From Billgrantia lactosivorans (GTDB taxonomy: Bacteria; Pseudomonadota; Gammaproteobacteria; Pseudomonadales; Halomonadaceae): a stretch of 64,000 bases of DNA. Positions 26,657-34,821 of this stretch are shown piece by piece (the first letter of the stretch is position 1; each line of letters opens with the position of its first letter). The stretch spans positions 1 to 64,000 of the forward strand of contig NZ_QHGY01000006.1 in NCBI RefSeq assembly GCF_003254665.1. Reading direction: 5' to 3'. The notes under the pieces are model-generated. The model worked only from the letters and a program-made list of their open reading frames with translations. It did not search any database and had not been told where the DNA came from. The position numbers and the translations under genes were made by a program.

Positions 26657-27731
26657 GGCTCACCTCCTGTCCTTCCAGGTCCAGCCTTGGCGGCAGCGGG
26701 TCGACCGGGTCGTGCAGCCAGCAGGCGGCGCGGCTGCCGCCGGCCGGCATCAGGTCCGGCCTCTCGTCGCGGCAGCGCTGCTGGGCGTGGGGGCAGCGCG
26801 GGTTGAAGGCGCAGCCTGGGGGAATCGCCGCCAGCCGCGGCATGGCGCCCTCGATCTGGTAGAGCCGCTCGAGGCGTCTGGCGATACCGGGGATCGAGGC
26901 CATCAGCCCCTTGGTGTAGGGGTGCTGGGGGTTGCGCACCACCTCGTCGACCGGACCGATCTCGATCAGCCGGCCGGCGTACATCACCGCCACGCGATCG
27001 GCGGTCTCGGCGATCACCCCCATGTCGTGGGTCACCAGCATCACCGCGGTGCCGTGATCGGCGCACAGCCGCTTGAGCAGGGCGAGGATCTGCGCCTGCA
27101 CCGAGACGTCGAGGGCGGTGGTGGGCTCGTCGGCGATGATGAACTCGGGGCGCGCCGCCAGCGCCAGGGCGATCACCACGCGCTGGCGCATGCCGCCGGA
27201 GAACTGGTGCGGGTAGCTGTCGAGGCGGCTCTCGGGGGCCGGTATGCCGACCTCGCGCAGCAGCCTCAGCGCCTCCTCGCGGGCCTCGCGCTCGCTCATC
27301 GGCAGGTGGGCGCGGATCGTCTCCACCAGCTGGTCGCCAATCGAGAACAGCGGGTTGAGGCTGGTCAGCGGGTCCTGGAAGATCATGCCGATATGGCGGC
27401 CGCGCAGCGGCACGAACTGCTCTTCCGGCAGGTCGTCGATACGCTTGCCCGAAAGATGCACTTCGCCCGCGGCGATGCGTCCAGGGAGCTCGAGCAGCCG
27501 GATCACGGCGTTGCCGGTCATCGACTTGCCGGCACCGGACTCGCCCACCACGCCCAGCACCTCGCCGGGGGCGATGTCGAAGGAGACGTCGTCGAGCGCC
27601 ACCAGGGTGCCGTGGCGGGTGGGGAACTCCACCCGCAGATGGCGCACGGAGAGTACCGGTTCCTGCGCCGCGGCAGTAGGCTCGTGGCCGATGCCAGCGC
27701 TTTGGTTAACGGAGCTTGGGGTTGAGGACAT
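26646..27731 (-). CDS. Dipeptide/oligopeptide-type ABC transporter ATP-binding protein, DppD type
   Basis: A 361-residue ATPase with Walker A GESGAGKS, signature FSGGMRQR, Walker [19 protein letters not shown] and the C-terminal [14 protein letters not shown] motif. The ATG at 27731 is preferred over the adjacent upstream GTG. The gene begins inside the end of the DppC-type permease gene (about 26-base overlap), so translation is coupled. Confidence 0.9.
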   Translation of the reverse strand: MSSTPSSVNQSAGIGHEPTAAAQEPVLSVRHLRVEFPTRHGTLVALDDVSFDIAPGEVLGVVGESGAGKSMTGNAVIRLLELPGRIAAGEVHLSGKRIDDLPEEQFVPLRGRHIGMIFQDPLTSLNPLFSIGDQLVETIRAHLPMSEREAREEALRLLREVGIPAPESRLDSYPHQFSGGMRQRVVIALALAARPEFIIADEPTTALDVSVQAQILALLKRLCADHGTAVMLVTHDMGVIAETADRVAVMYAGRLIEIGPVDEVVRNPQHPYTKGLMASIPGIARRLERLYQIEGAMPRLAAIPPGCAFNPRCPHAQQRCRDERPDLMPAGGSRAACWLHDPVDPLPPRLDLEGQEVSHVR

Positions 27732-28674
27732 CACGCAACCAGTCTCCCAGCAGGTTGACGGAGAGCGCCAGCAGCAGCAGCGCCATCCCGGGGAAGAGCA
27801 GGATCCACCACTCTCCCGAGAACATGTAGTCCTGGCCCACCCGGATGAGGGTGCCCAGGCTCGGCTGGGTGGCCGGCATGCCGACCCCCAGGAACGACAG
27901 CGTAGCCTCGGCGATGATCGCCAGCGCCAGGCCGATGGTGCCGATCACCAGCACCGGCCGCAGCACGTTGGGCAGGATGTGCTGGAACAGGATCTTGCGC
28001 GCCGGCAGGCCGATCACCCTGGCCGCCTGCACGTACTCCTTGCTCTTCTCGACCATGGTGGCGCCGCGCACGGCGCGGGCGTACTGCACCCAGTCGGAGA
28101 GCCCGATGGCGATGATCAGCACGATGATGGCCACCTCGGCGTGCATCGAGCGTGGCAGGAAGCCGCGGATCACGCCGAAGATCAGCAGCGCCATCAGGAT
28201 CGACGGGAAGGTGAGCTGGACGTCGGCGATGCGCATGATCAGGGCGTCGCGCCAGCCGCCGCGGAAGCCCGCCAGCAGGCCCAGGGCGGTGCCCAGCACC
28301 AGGGCGAAGATCACCGCGGCGAAGCCCACCAGCAGCGAGATGCGCGAGCCGTAGAGAATCGCCGAGAAGACGTCGCGGCCCTGGCTGTCGCTGCCCAGCA
28401 GGTAGAAGTTGCCGGTGAAGTCGGAGGTGGTCATGGGCGGCGCGAAGGCGTCGATCAGCTCCAGCTGGCGCGGATCGAACGGGTTCTGCGGCGCGATCCA
28501 CGGCGCGAACAGCGCCGCGGCGAACATCACCAGCGTCACCAGGGTGGCGAGTATCACTACCGGCTGGCGCTTCCACGAGTAGACGATGTCGCTGTCGAGG
28601 AAGGTGCGCCACTTGCTCGGCTTGGGCGGCACGACGGGCGCCGTGTCGTTTCGGGTCTGGACATCCTGGCTCAT
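27706..28674 (-). CDS. Dipeptide-type ABC transporter permease, DppC type
   Basis: A 322-residue permease with an N-terminal cytoplasmic stretch, a first helix, the LLGSDSQGRDVFSAILYGSR signature and six hydrophobic segments in total. The EAA loop is AARVIGLPARKILFQHILPN. The start at 28674 overlaps the DppB-type stop by four bases. A much longer open frame upstream is an overlap artefact. Confidence 0.9.
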   Translation of the reverse strand: MSQDVQTRNDTAPVVPPKPSKWRTFLDSDIVYSWKRQPVVILATLVTLVMFAAALFAPWIAPQNPFDPRQLELIDAFAPPMTTSDFTGNFYLLGSDSQGRDVFSAILYGSRISLLVGFAAVIFALVLGTALGLLAGFRGGWRDALIMRIADVQLTFPSILMALLIFGVIRGFLPRSMHAEVAIIVLIIAIGLSDWVQYARAVRGATMVEKSKEYVQAARVIGLPARKILFQHILPNVLRPVLVIGTIGLALAIIAEATLSFLGVGMPATQPSLGTLIRVGQDYMFSGEWWILLFPGMALLLLALSVNLLGDWLRDVLNPKLR

Positions 28675-29651
28675 TTGCCACCTCCCTGCACGCGCAGCCG
28701 CGGGTCGACGGCGTAGTAGAGCAGATCCACCACCAGATTGATGACCACGAACACCAGCGCGATCATCATCAGGTAGGCGGCCATCACCGGCACGTCGACG
28801 AAGCGCACCGCGGTGATGAACAGCGCCCCCACGCCGGGCCACTGGAACACCGTCTCGGTGATGATGGCGAAGGCGATGATGGTGCCGAGCTGCAACCCGA
28901 TGATGGTGATGACCGGGATCATGGTGTTCTTCAGCGCGTGGCGCAGGTTCACCACCCGCTTCGACAGCCCCCGCGCCCGGGCGAACTTGATGTAGTCGGT
29001 ACTCAGCACCTCGAGCATCTCGGCGCGCACCAGGCGCATGATCAGGGTGAGCTGGAACAGCCCCAGGGTGATCGCCGGCAGGATCAGCGAGCGCAGGCCG
29101 CTCGCCGTCAGCAGGCCGGTGGTCCACCAGTCGCCGAGGCGCACCGTCTCGCCGCGCCCGAAGGCCGGCAGCACGCCGAGCTCGACGGCGAAGACATAGA
29201 TCAGCAGCACGCCGATCAGGAAGGTGGGCAGCGACACGCCGATCAGCGAGGCGGTCATGATGAAGTTGGCCAGCCAGCTGCGCCGGCGCAGCGCGGTGTA
29301 AATGCCCAGGCCGATGCCCATGACCACGGCGAAGATCGCCGAGATGATCGCCAGCTCCAGGGTGGCGGGCAGCCGCTCGAGGATCAGGTCGGTGACCGGG
29401 CGGGCCGAACGGTAGGAAATGCCGAACTCGAACTGGGCGGCATTGACGACGAATTTCCAGAACTGCACCACCACCGGCTGGTCGAGGCCGAGCTGGGCCC
29501 GCAACGCGGCGCGGTCGGCCTCGGTGGCCTCCTGGCCGAGCATGTTGAGCACCGGGTCGCCGACGTAGTGGAACAGCGAGAACGAGATGAGCGCGACCAC
29601 GAACATCACGAAGATGGCCTGCAGCACGCGCTGGATCAGAAACGCTAGCAT
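28671..29651 (-). CDS. Dipeptide-type ABC transporter permease, DppB type
   Basis: A 326-residue permease with six hydrophobic segments and the N-terminal pattern FLIQRVLQAIFVMFVVALIS. The family segment FEFGISYRSARPVTDLILERLP follows, and the EAA loop lies in RARGLSKRVVNLRHALKNT. It follows the binding-protein gene after a 66-base gap that holds a strong hairpin, a common way to keep the binding protein in excess over membrane subunits. Confidence 0.9.
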   Translation of the reverse strand: MLAFLIQRVLQAIFVMFVVALISFSLFHYVGDPVLNMLGQEATEADRAALRAQLGLDQPVVVQFWKFVVNAAQFEFGISYRSARPVTDLILERLPATLELAIISAIFAVVMGIGLGIYTALRRRSWLANFIMTASLIGVSLPTFLIGVLLIYVFAVELGVLPAFGRGETVRLGDWWTTGLLTASGLRSLILPAITLGLFQLTLIMRLVRAEMLEVLSTDYIKFARARGLSKRVVNLRHALKNTMIPVITIIGLQLGTIIAFAIITETVFQWPGVGALFITAVRFVDVPVMAAYLMMIALVFVVINLVVDLLYYAVDPRLRVQGGGK

Positions 29652-29674
29652 GGGATCACCAAATAACGACGATA

Positions 29675-29701
29675 CCCCTGGCCGCTTTTGACGGCCAGGG
29701 G
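29675..29701 (-). terminator. Intercistronic hairpin between dppA-like and dppB-like genes
   Basis: A perfect ten-base stem (arms CCCCTGGCCG and CGGCCAGGGG) with a seven-base loop. No T-run follows on the minus strand, so it is more likely an mRNA-stabilising or partial attenuation element that raises binding-protein yield. Confidence 0.55.
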
Positions 29702-29717
29702 TCGTGTCTAGTCAGAC

Positions 29718-31301
29718 TTACTGATTGAACTTGAGATACTTGAAGTGCGGCGTGTTCTCGCTCTGCACCTGGAAGTCGATGTCGTCGCGCATCGACCAGG
29801 TCAGCATCTGGTGATGGATCGGGATGTAGAGGATCTCGTCGTGGACGATCTCCCACGCCTCGGCGATCATCTCGTTGCGCGCCTCCTCGTCGATCTCCTG
29901 GCCCATCGCCACGGTCAGCTCGTCGATCCGCTCGTCGGAGTAGCCGGTGAAGTTCCACGAGCCGCGGTCGCCGTCCTTGGTGTGGTAGAGATAGTTGAAG
30001 ATGTACTCGGAGTCCATGGTGGGCACGCCCCAGCCCAGCAGGTAGAAGTCGTACTCCTCGCGGGCCAGCTCGGCGAAGTGCAGCGAGCGGGTCTGGGCCT
30101 CCAGGTCCACGGTGATGCCGATGCGCGCCAGCATGCTGACCACCGCCTGGCAGATCTGCTCGTCGTTGACGTAGCGGTCGTTGGGACAGTTCAGCGTGAC
30201 GCGGAAGCCGTCGCCGTAGCCGGCCTCTTCCATCAGTTCCTGGGCGCGTGCGGTATCGGCCTCGAGAACCTCGTCCATCTCCTCGCTGTAGCCGTTGACG
30301 AACGGCGGCGCGATCATCCCGGCCGGCTGGGAGTTGCCGCGCATCACCGCGCGCTGGATGGTGTTGGCGTCCACCGCCAGGTTGATCGCCTCGCGAACGC
30401 GGCGGTCGGCGAAGGGATTGTCGTCGGTGTCGGCGGTGCGCAGCTCGGCCGAGCCCATGTCCATGCCGAGGAAGATGGTGCGGTTCTCGGCGCCCTGCTC
30501 GTTCTTGATGCCGTCGGCTTCGGCCAGGCGCTCGATGTCCTGCACCGGGGTCTCCTGCAGGAAGTCGACCTCGCCGGAGAGCAGCGCCGCCACGCGGGTG
30601 GACGCCGACTCGATCGGCGTGAACACCAGGCGGCTGATCTCCATCGGGTAGTGGTCGATGCCCCAGTAGTCATCGTTGCGCACGAACACGGTACGTACGT
30701 CGGGCTCGCGGCTCTCGACACGGAACGGACCGGTGCCGTTGGCGTTGCGCACGGCGTAGGTCTCTTCGCCGGCGGCATAGTTCTGCGGCTCCTCGACGCC
30801 GTGCTCCTCGGCCCACTCGCGGCTCATGATGAACAGGTTGGTGAAGTTGTTGGGCAGCAGCGGGTTGGGCTCGCTGGTCTCGACCTCGACGGTGTAATCG
30901 TCGACCGCACGCACCTCGGCGATGGAGGTGAGCAGGCCGCGCATGTCGGAATTTTCATGACGCGCGCGATTGATGGAGAACACCACGTCGTCGGCGGTAA
31001 GCGACTGGCCCTCGTGGAAGGTCACGCCCTCGCGAATCTTGAACACCCAGACGGTGGGCTCGTCCTCCTTCACGCTCCACTCGGTGGCCAGGCCCGGCTG
31101 GTACTCGACGTCCATGTCCTGGTAGATCAGGGTGTCGAAGATCTGGTGATTGACCGAGTGGGTCGGCCCCTCGTTCTGCGAGTGGGGGTCCATGGTCAGG
31201 CTGTCGGCGGAGCGGGTCCAGCGCAGGGTTTCAGCATTCGCGGCGGTGGCCAGCATGGCGCCGATCACGGCAGTGGCCAGAAGGGTCTTCTTGGGTAGCA
31301 T
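29718..31301 (-). CDS. Dipeptide/peptide-type ABC transporter substrate-binding protein
   Basis: A 527-residue SBP_bac_5 periplasmic protein with a signal peptide cleaved near ANA. Family segments are VWVFKIREGVTFHEGQSLTA, NGTGPFRVES and ADRRVREAINLAVD. It is the first gene of a five-subunit importer (A-B-C-D-F order). Cluster C proteins bind peptides, but also opines, betaines and sugars. The demethylase and thioesterase genes across the divergent promoter leave a methylated-amine ligand possible; no direct evidence decides. Confidence 0.85.
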   Translation of the reverse strand: MLPKKTLLATAVIGAMLATAANAETLRWTRSADSLTMDPHSQNEGPTHSVNHQIFDTLIYQDMDVEYQPGLATEWSVKEDEPTVWVFKIREGVTFHEGQSLTADDVVFSINRARHENSDMRGLLTSIAEVRAVDDYTVEVETSEPNPLLPNNFTNLFIMSREWAEEHGVEEPQNYAAGEETYAVRNANGTGPFRVESREPDVRTVFVRNDDYWGIDHYPMEISRLVFTPIESASTRVAALLSGEVDFLQETPVQDIERLAEADGIKNEQGAENRTIFLGMDMGSAELRTADTDDNPFADRRVREAINLAVDANTIQRAVMRGNSQPAGMIAPPFVNGYSEEMDEVLEADTARAQELMEEAGYGDGFRVTLNCPNDRYVNDEQICQAVVSMLARIGITVDLEAQTRSLHFAELAREEYDFYLLGWGVPTMDSEYIFNYLYHTKDGDRGSWNFTGYSDERIDELTVAMGQEIDEEARNEMIAEAWEIVHDEILYIPIHHQMLTWSMRDDIDFQVQSENTPHFKYLKFNQ

Positions 31302-31527
31302 CTTGTTATGTCCTCAATCAAGCGTTTGATGGGCAGTCGCCCTGGAGAGGTTTCTCCCATACCTTAGTCAAGAAAGCCAGAATTACCTTAGGAAGTCTTT
31401 TCAGCGTTGTTTCGACTGTTGGCAGTTGCATTTACGGTATCGAGACCGATTCTTGGCAAACCACTCGGCCAGTTTCGCCTCGCCGACAATAGACGCAACT
31501 ACTGATGCAAGCGGGAGAGAGCCACCC

Positions 31528-31986
31528 ATGACACTGCTGACGACCCGGGTCGCCCCGGAATGGGTCGACTACAACGGGCACATGAACGATGCCGAGTACG
31601 CGAGGGTGTTCTCGCTGGCGGTGGATACGCTGATGGAGGGGATCGGGCTGGATGCCGAGGGGCGCGCGCGCCTGGATTACACGCTCTTCACTCTGGAGAC
31701 CCATCTCTGCTACCGGCGCGAGGCCCACCAGGACCAGGCGCTGGCCGTCGAGGTGCTGCTGCTCGACCGTGACGCCAAGCGGCTGCACGTCTTCTTCACG
31801 ATGCGCGACGACGCCGGTGAGGCACTCGCCACCAGCGAGCAGATGCTGATGGGCATCGACACGGGAATCCACCGCCCCGCGCCTTTCCCGCCTGCGGTCG
31901 CCGAACAGATCGACGCCCTGCCGCGAGCCGAAGCCGCCGCCTGGCCGGAGGCGGCCGGGCGGCGTATCGGCATTCCGCGGCGTTGA
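31528..31986 (+). CDS. 4HBT hotdog-fold acyl-CoA thioesterase
   Basis: A 152-residue hotdog protein. The segment PEWVDYNGHMNDAEYARVF carries the catalytic Asp region of the 4-hydroxybenzoyl-CoA thioesterase (YbgC-like) family, and HLCYRREAHQDQALAVEVLLL is the second conserved strand. A GGGAGAGAG site precedes the ATG at 31528. Related thioesterases act in carnitine breakdown on betainyl-CoA, which would suit this methylated-amine neighbourhood, but no carnitine genes are certain here. Confidence 0.78.
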   Translation: MTLLTTRVAPEWVDYNGHMNDAEYARVFSLAVDTLMEGIGLDAEGRARLDYTLFTLETHLCYRREAHQDQALAVEVLLLDRDAKRLHVFFTMRDDAGEALATSEQMLMGIDTGIHRPAPFPPAVAEQIDALPRAEAAAWPEAAGRRIGIPRR

Positions 31987-32049
31987 GGAAAGGTCCCGAC
32001 ACCTTCACCGGCGCAGTTCTCCGCAAACGAGACACGGCTGAACACTAAA

Positions 32050-32099
32050 TTGACACAAGTGTACACTCCCATCTACTGTTGTTGGATATACAACAACAG
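32050..32099 (+). promoter_or_regulatory. Promoter with two palindromes upstream of the demethylase operon
   Basis: TTGACA at 32050-32055 is a consensus -35 box; a convincing -10 is lacking. The perfect palindrome AGTGTACACT lies at 32058-32067 in the spacer. A near-perfect 24-base palindrome with arms CTGTTGTTG (32076-32084) and CAACAACAG (32091-32099) covers the expected -10/start region. These are good candidate operators for the TetR regulator encoded at the end of this operon. Confidence 0.5.
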
Positions 32100-32111
32100 G
32101 GAGTCCCGAGC

Positions 32112-34163
32112 ATGGCCAACGACCCGCTGCTGCAGCCCTTCCGGCTCAAGCACCTCACCCTCAGGAACCGGCTCATGCTGACCTCTCACGAGCCGGCCTA
32201 CCCTGAGGACGGGATGCCCAAGGCGCTCTACCGCGCCTATCACGTCGAGCGGGCCAAGGCCGGCCTGGGCCTGACCATGACCGCCGGGTCCGCGGCGGTG
32301 GCCAGGGACAGCCCGCCGGTGTTCAACAATATCCTCGCCTACAAGGACGAGGTGGTGCCGTGGATGCGAGAACTCGCCGACGCCTGCCACGAACACGGCA
32401 CCGCGGTGATGATCCAGCTCACCCACCTGGGCCGGCGCACCCGCTGGGACAAGGGCGACTGGCTGCCGGCGGTATCGGCCTGCCATCGCCGCGAGCCGGC
32501 CCATCGCGCCTTCCCCAAGCAGGTCGAGGAGTGGGACATCGAGCGCCTGATCCGCGACTACGCCGACGCCGCCGAGCGCATGCACGCCGCCGGCCTCGAT
32601 GGCATCGAGCTGCAGGCCTACGGCCACCTGATGGATCAGTTCTGGTCGCCGTTGACCAACACCCTCGAGGCCCCCTATGGCGGCGATCTGGACCACCGGC
32701 TGCGCTTCACCTTCGACGTACTGCAGGCCATTCGCCAGCGGGTCGGTAACGAGTTCATCGTCGGCGTGCGCTATACCGGCGACGAGATGCTGGAAGGCGG
32801 GCTCACGGCCAGCGACGGCATGGCGATATCGCGGCGCCTGAAGGAGAGCGGCCTGATCGATTTCCTCAACGTGGTGCGCGGGCATATCGACACCGACGCG
32901 GGTCTCACCGACGTGATCCCCATCCAGGGCATGCCCAGCGCCCCGCACCTCGACTTCGCCGGCGAGATCAAGCGCCAGGTCGACTTCCCCACCTTCCACG
33001 GCGCCAAGATCCAGGACGTCGCCACCGCCCGCCATGCCATCGCCTCGGGCAAGGTCGACATGATCGGCATGACCCGCGCCCACATGGCCGACCCGCACAT
33101 CGTGCGCAAGATCGTCGAGGGGCGCGAGGAGGAGATCCGCCCCTGCGTCGGCGCCAACTACTGTCTCGACCGCATCTACCAGGGCGGCGCCGCCTACTGC
33201 ATCCACAACGCCGCCACCGGGCGCGAGACCACCATGCCCCACACCATCCCCAAGGCAGCACAGCAGCGCCGGGTGGTGATCGTCGGCGCCGGACCCGCCG
33301 GGCTCGAGGCCGCCCGCGTCGCCGGCGAACGAGGCCATGACGTGGTGGTGCTGGAAGCGGCCAGCGATGCCGGCGGTCAGGTACGCCTCACGGCGCAGAG
33401 CGAGCGCCGCCGCGAGATGATGGGCATCATCGACTGGCGCCTGGCGCGCTGCGAGGCGCTCGGCGTCGAGATCCGCTACAACGTCTGGGCCGAGGTCGAG
33501 GACGTGCTCGCCGAGCAACCGGACGTGGTGATCGTGGCTACCGGCGGCTACCCCATGGAGGACCAGCCAGCGGTGGGGCACGACCTGGTGGTCAACACCT
33601 GGGATATCCTGTCGGGCCACGTGGCGCCGGGGAGCCGCGTGCTGCTGTTCGATGATGCCGGCGATCATGCCGCCATGCAGGCGGCGGAGATCATTGCCGC
33701 CACCGGGGCCGAACTCGAGATCATGACCCCGGACCGCACCTTCTCGGCGGAGATCATGGCCATGAACCTGGTGCCCTACATGCGCGCCCTGCAGCGACCC
33801 GACGTCACCTTCACCCCCACCTACCGGCTCAAGTCCGTGGAGCGGATTGGCGGCGAGCTGCTCGCCAGGATCACCAGCGACTACGTCTCTCCAGGCAAGC
33901 AGGACCTGGACCAGGAGCGGCGCATCGACCAGGTGGTGGTCAACTATGGCATCACGCCGATGGCCGACGTCTATTTCGAGCTCAAGCCGCATTCGAGCAA
34001 CGGCGGCAAGGTAGACTACGATGACCTGATCGCCGGCCGGCCCCAGGCGGTCGTACGCAACCCGCAAGGCCGCTTCCAGCTGTTCCGCATCGGCGATGCC
34101 GTCGCGTCGCGCAATACCCATGCGGCGATCTATGATGCTTTGCGGCTGGTGAAGGATATCTAA
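32112..34163 (+). CDS. DgcA/StcD-like FMN/FAD-dependent N-demethylase
   Basis: A 683-residue protein of the trimethylamine dehydrogenase type: an old-yellow-enzyme TIM barrel (residues 1-380, with QLTHLGRRTRWD and the substrate-site YGHLMDQFWSPLTN) followed by FAD/NAD domains (RRVVIVGAGPAGLEAARVAG near 392). Length matches dimethylglycine demethylase DgcA and N-methylproline demethylase StcD. The 4Fe-4S region reads C345-V-G-A-N-Y-C351 with Cys363, so one of the four expected cysteines is Ala348. The start MANDPLL was chosen over an upstream ATG that lies in the operator palindrome. Confidence 0.8.
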   Translation: MANDPLLQPFRLKHLTLRNRLMLTSHEPAYPEDGMPKALYRAYHVERAKAGLGLTMTAGSAAVARDSPPVFNNILAYKDEVVPWMRELADACHEHGTAVMIQLTHLGRRTRWDKGDWLPAVSACHRREPAHRAFPKQVEEWDIERLIRDYADAAERMHAAGLDGIELQAYGHLMDQFWSPLTNTLEAPYGGDLDHRLRFTFDVLQAIRQRVGNEFIVGVRYTGDEMLEGGLTASDGMAISRRLKESGLIDFLNVVRGHIDTDAGLTDVIPIQGMPSAPHLDFAGEIKRQVDFPTFHGAKIQDVATARHAIASGKVDMIGMTRAHMADPHIVRKIVEGREEEIRPCVGANYCLDRIYQGGAAYCIHNAATGRETTMPHTIPKAAQQRRVVIVGAGPAGLEAARVAGERGHDVVVLEAASDAGGQVRLTAQSERRREMMGIIDWRLARCEALGVEIRYNVWAEVEDVLAEQPDVVIVATGGYPMEDQPAVGHDLVVNTWDILSGHVAPGSRVLLFDDAGDHAAMQAAEIIAATGAELEIMTPDRTFSAEIMAMNLVPYMRALQRPDVTFTPTYRLKSVERIGGELLARITSDYVSPGKQDLDQERRIDQVVVNYGITPMADVYFELKPHSSNGGKVDYDDLIAGRPQAVVRNPQGRFQLFRIGDAVASRNTHAAIYDALRLVKDI

Positions 34164-34179
34164 ACGGAGACAACCGCTG

Positions 34180-34821
34180 ATGCCGAGTGGCACCGACCGC
34201 GATACCAAATGGAAAGGCTCCCGCGAGGCCTGGCTCGATGCGGCCTTCGAACTGCTGCTCGACTCCGGCGTGGATAGCGTACGCATCCTGCCGCTGGCCA
34301 AGCGGCTCAAGGTGTCGCGCACCAGCTTCTACTGGTTCTTCAAGGATCGCGAGGCGCTGCTCGACGCCCTGATCGAGCGCTGGCGGGAGAAGAACACCCA
34401 GGGCCTGGTGCGCCAGACCGAGGCCTATGCCGAGAGCATTACCGAGGCGATCCTCAACGTCTTCGACTGCTGGCTGGACCCCGGGCTGTTCGACTCCCCG
34501 TTGGAGTTCGCCATGCGCAGCTGGGCGCTGCAGTCGGAGGGAGTATCGAGGGAGATCGATATTGCGGACGAAATGCGCATCGAGGCGCTGACCCGCATGT
34601 TCGAGCGTTTCGGCTATGCGCCGCTGGCGGCCAACGTGCGCGGCCGCACCATTTACCTCACCCAGATCGGCTACATCTCGATGAAGACCCAGGAAGCCCT
34701 CGAGGTTCGCATGCAGCGCATCCCCGCCTATGTCGAGATCTTCACCGGGCAACCGCCGCGCCCCCAGGAACTGCAACGCTTCCAGGCCCGACATGGCTAT
34801 GCCTTGGAAACCACCGACTAG
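34180..34821 (+). CDS. TetR family transcriptional regulator
   Basis: A 213-residue protein with an N-terminal TetR helix-turn-helix (WLDAAFELLLDSGVDSVRI, then LAKRLKVSRTSFYWFFKDRE) and a helical ligand domain. It follows the demethylase gene by 16 bases with a GGAG site, so it is in the same operon and probably autoregulates through the palindromes near 32058-32099. Its stop codon shares the bases CTAG with the stop of the convergent peptidase gene. Confidence 0.85.
   Translation: MPSGTDRDTKWKGSREAWLDAAFELLLDSGVDSVRILPLAKRLKVSRTSFYWFFKDREALLDALIERWREKNTQGLVRQTEAYAESITEAILNVFDCWLDPGLFDSPLEFAMRSWALQSEGVSREIDIADEMRIEALTRMFERFGYAPLAANVRGRTIYLTQIGYISMKTQEALEVRMQRIPAYVEIFTGQPPRPQELQRFQARHGYALETTD

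Noticed and set aside
25607..31301. Calling the ABC importer a dipeptide permease by name (dppABCDF).
   Set aside because: Cluster C importers of this layout also carry opines, betaines and sugars; no ligand residue or neighbour proves dipeptides, so no gene symbols were given.
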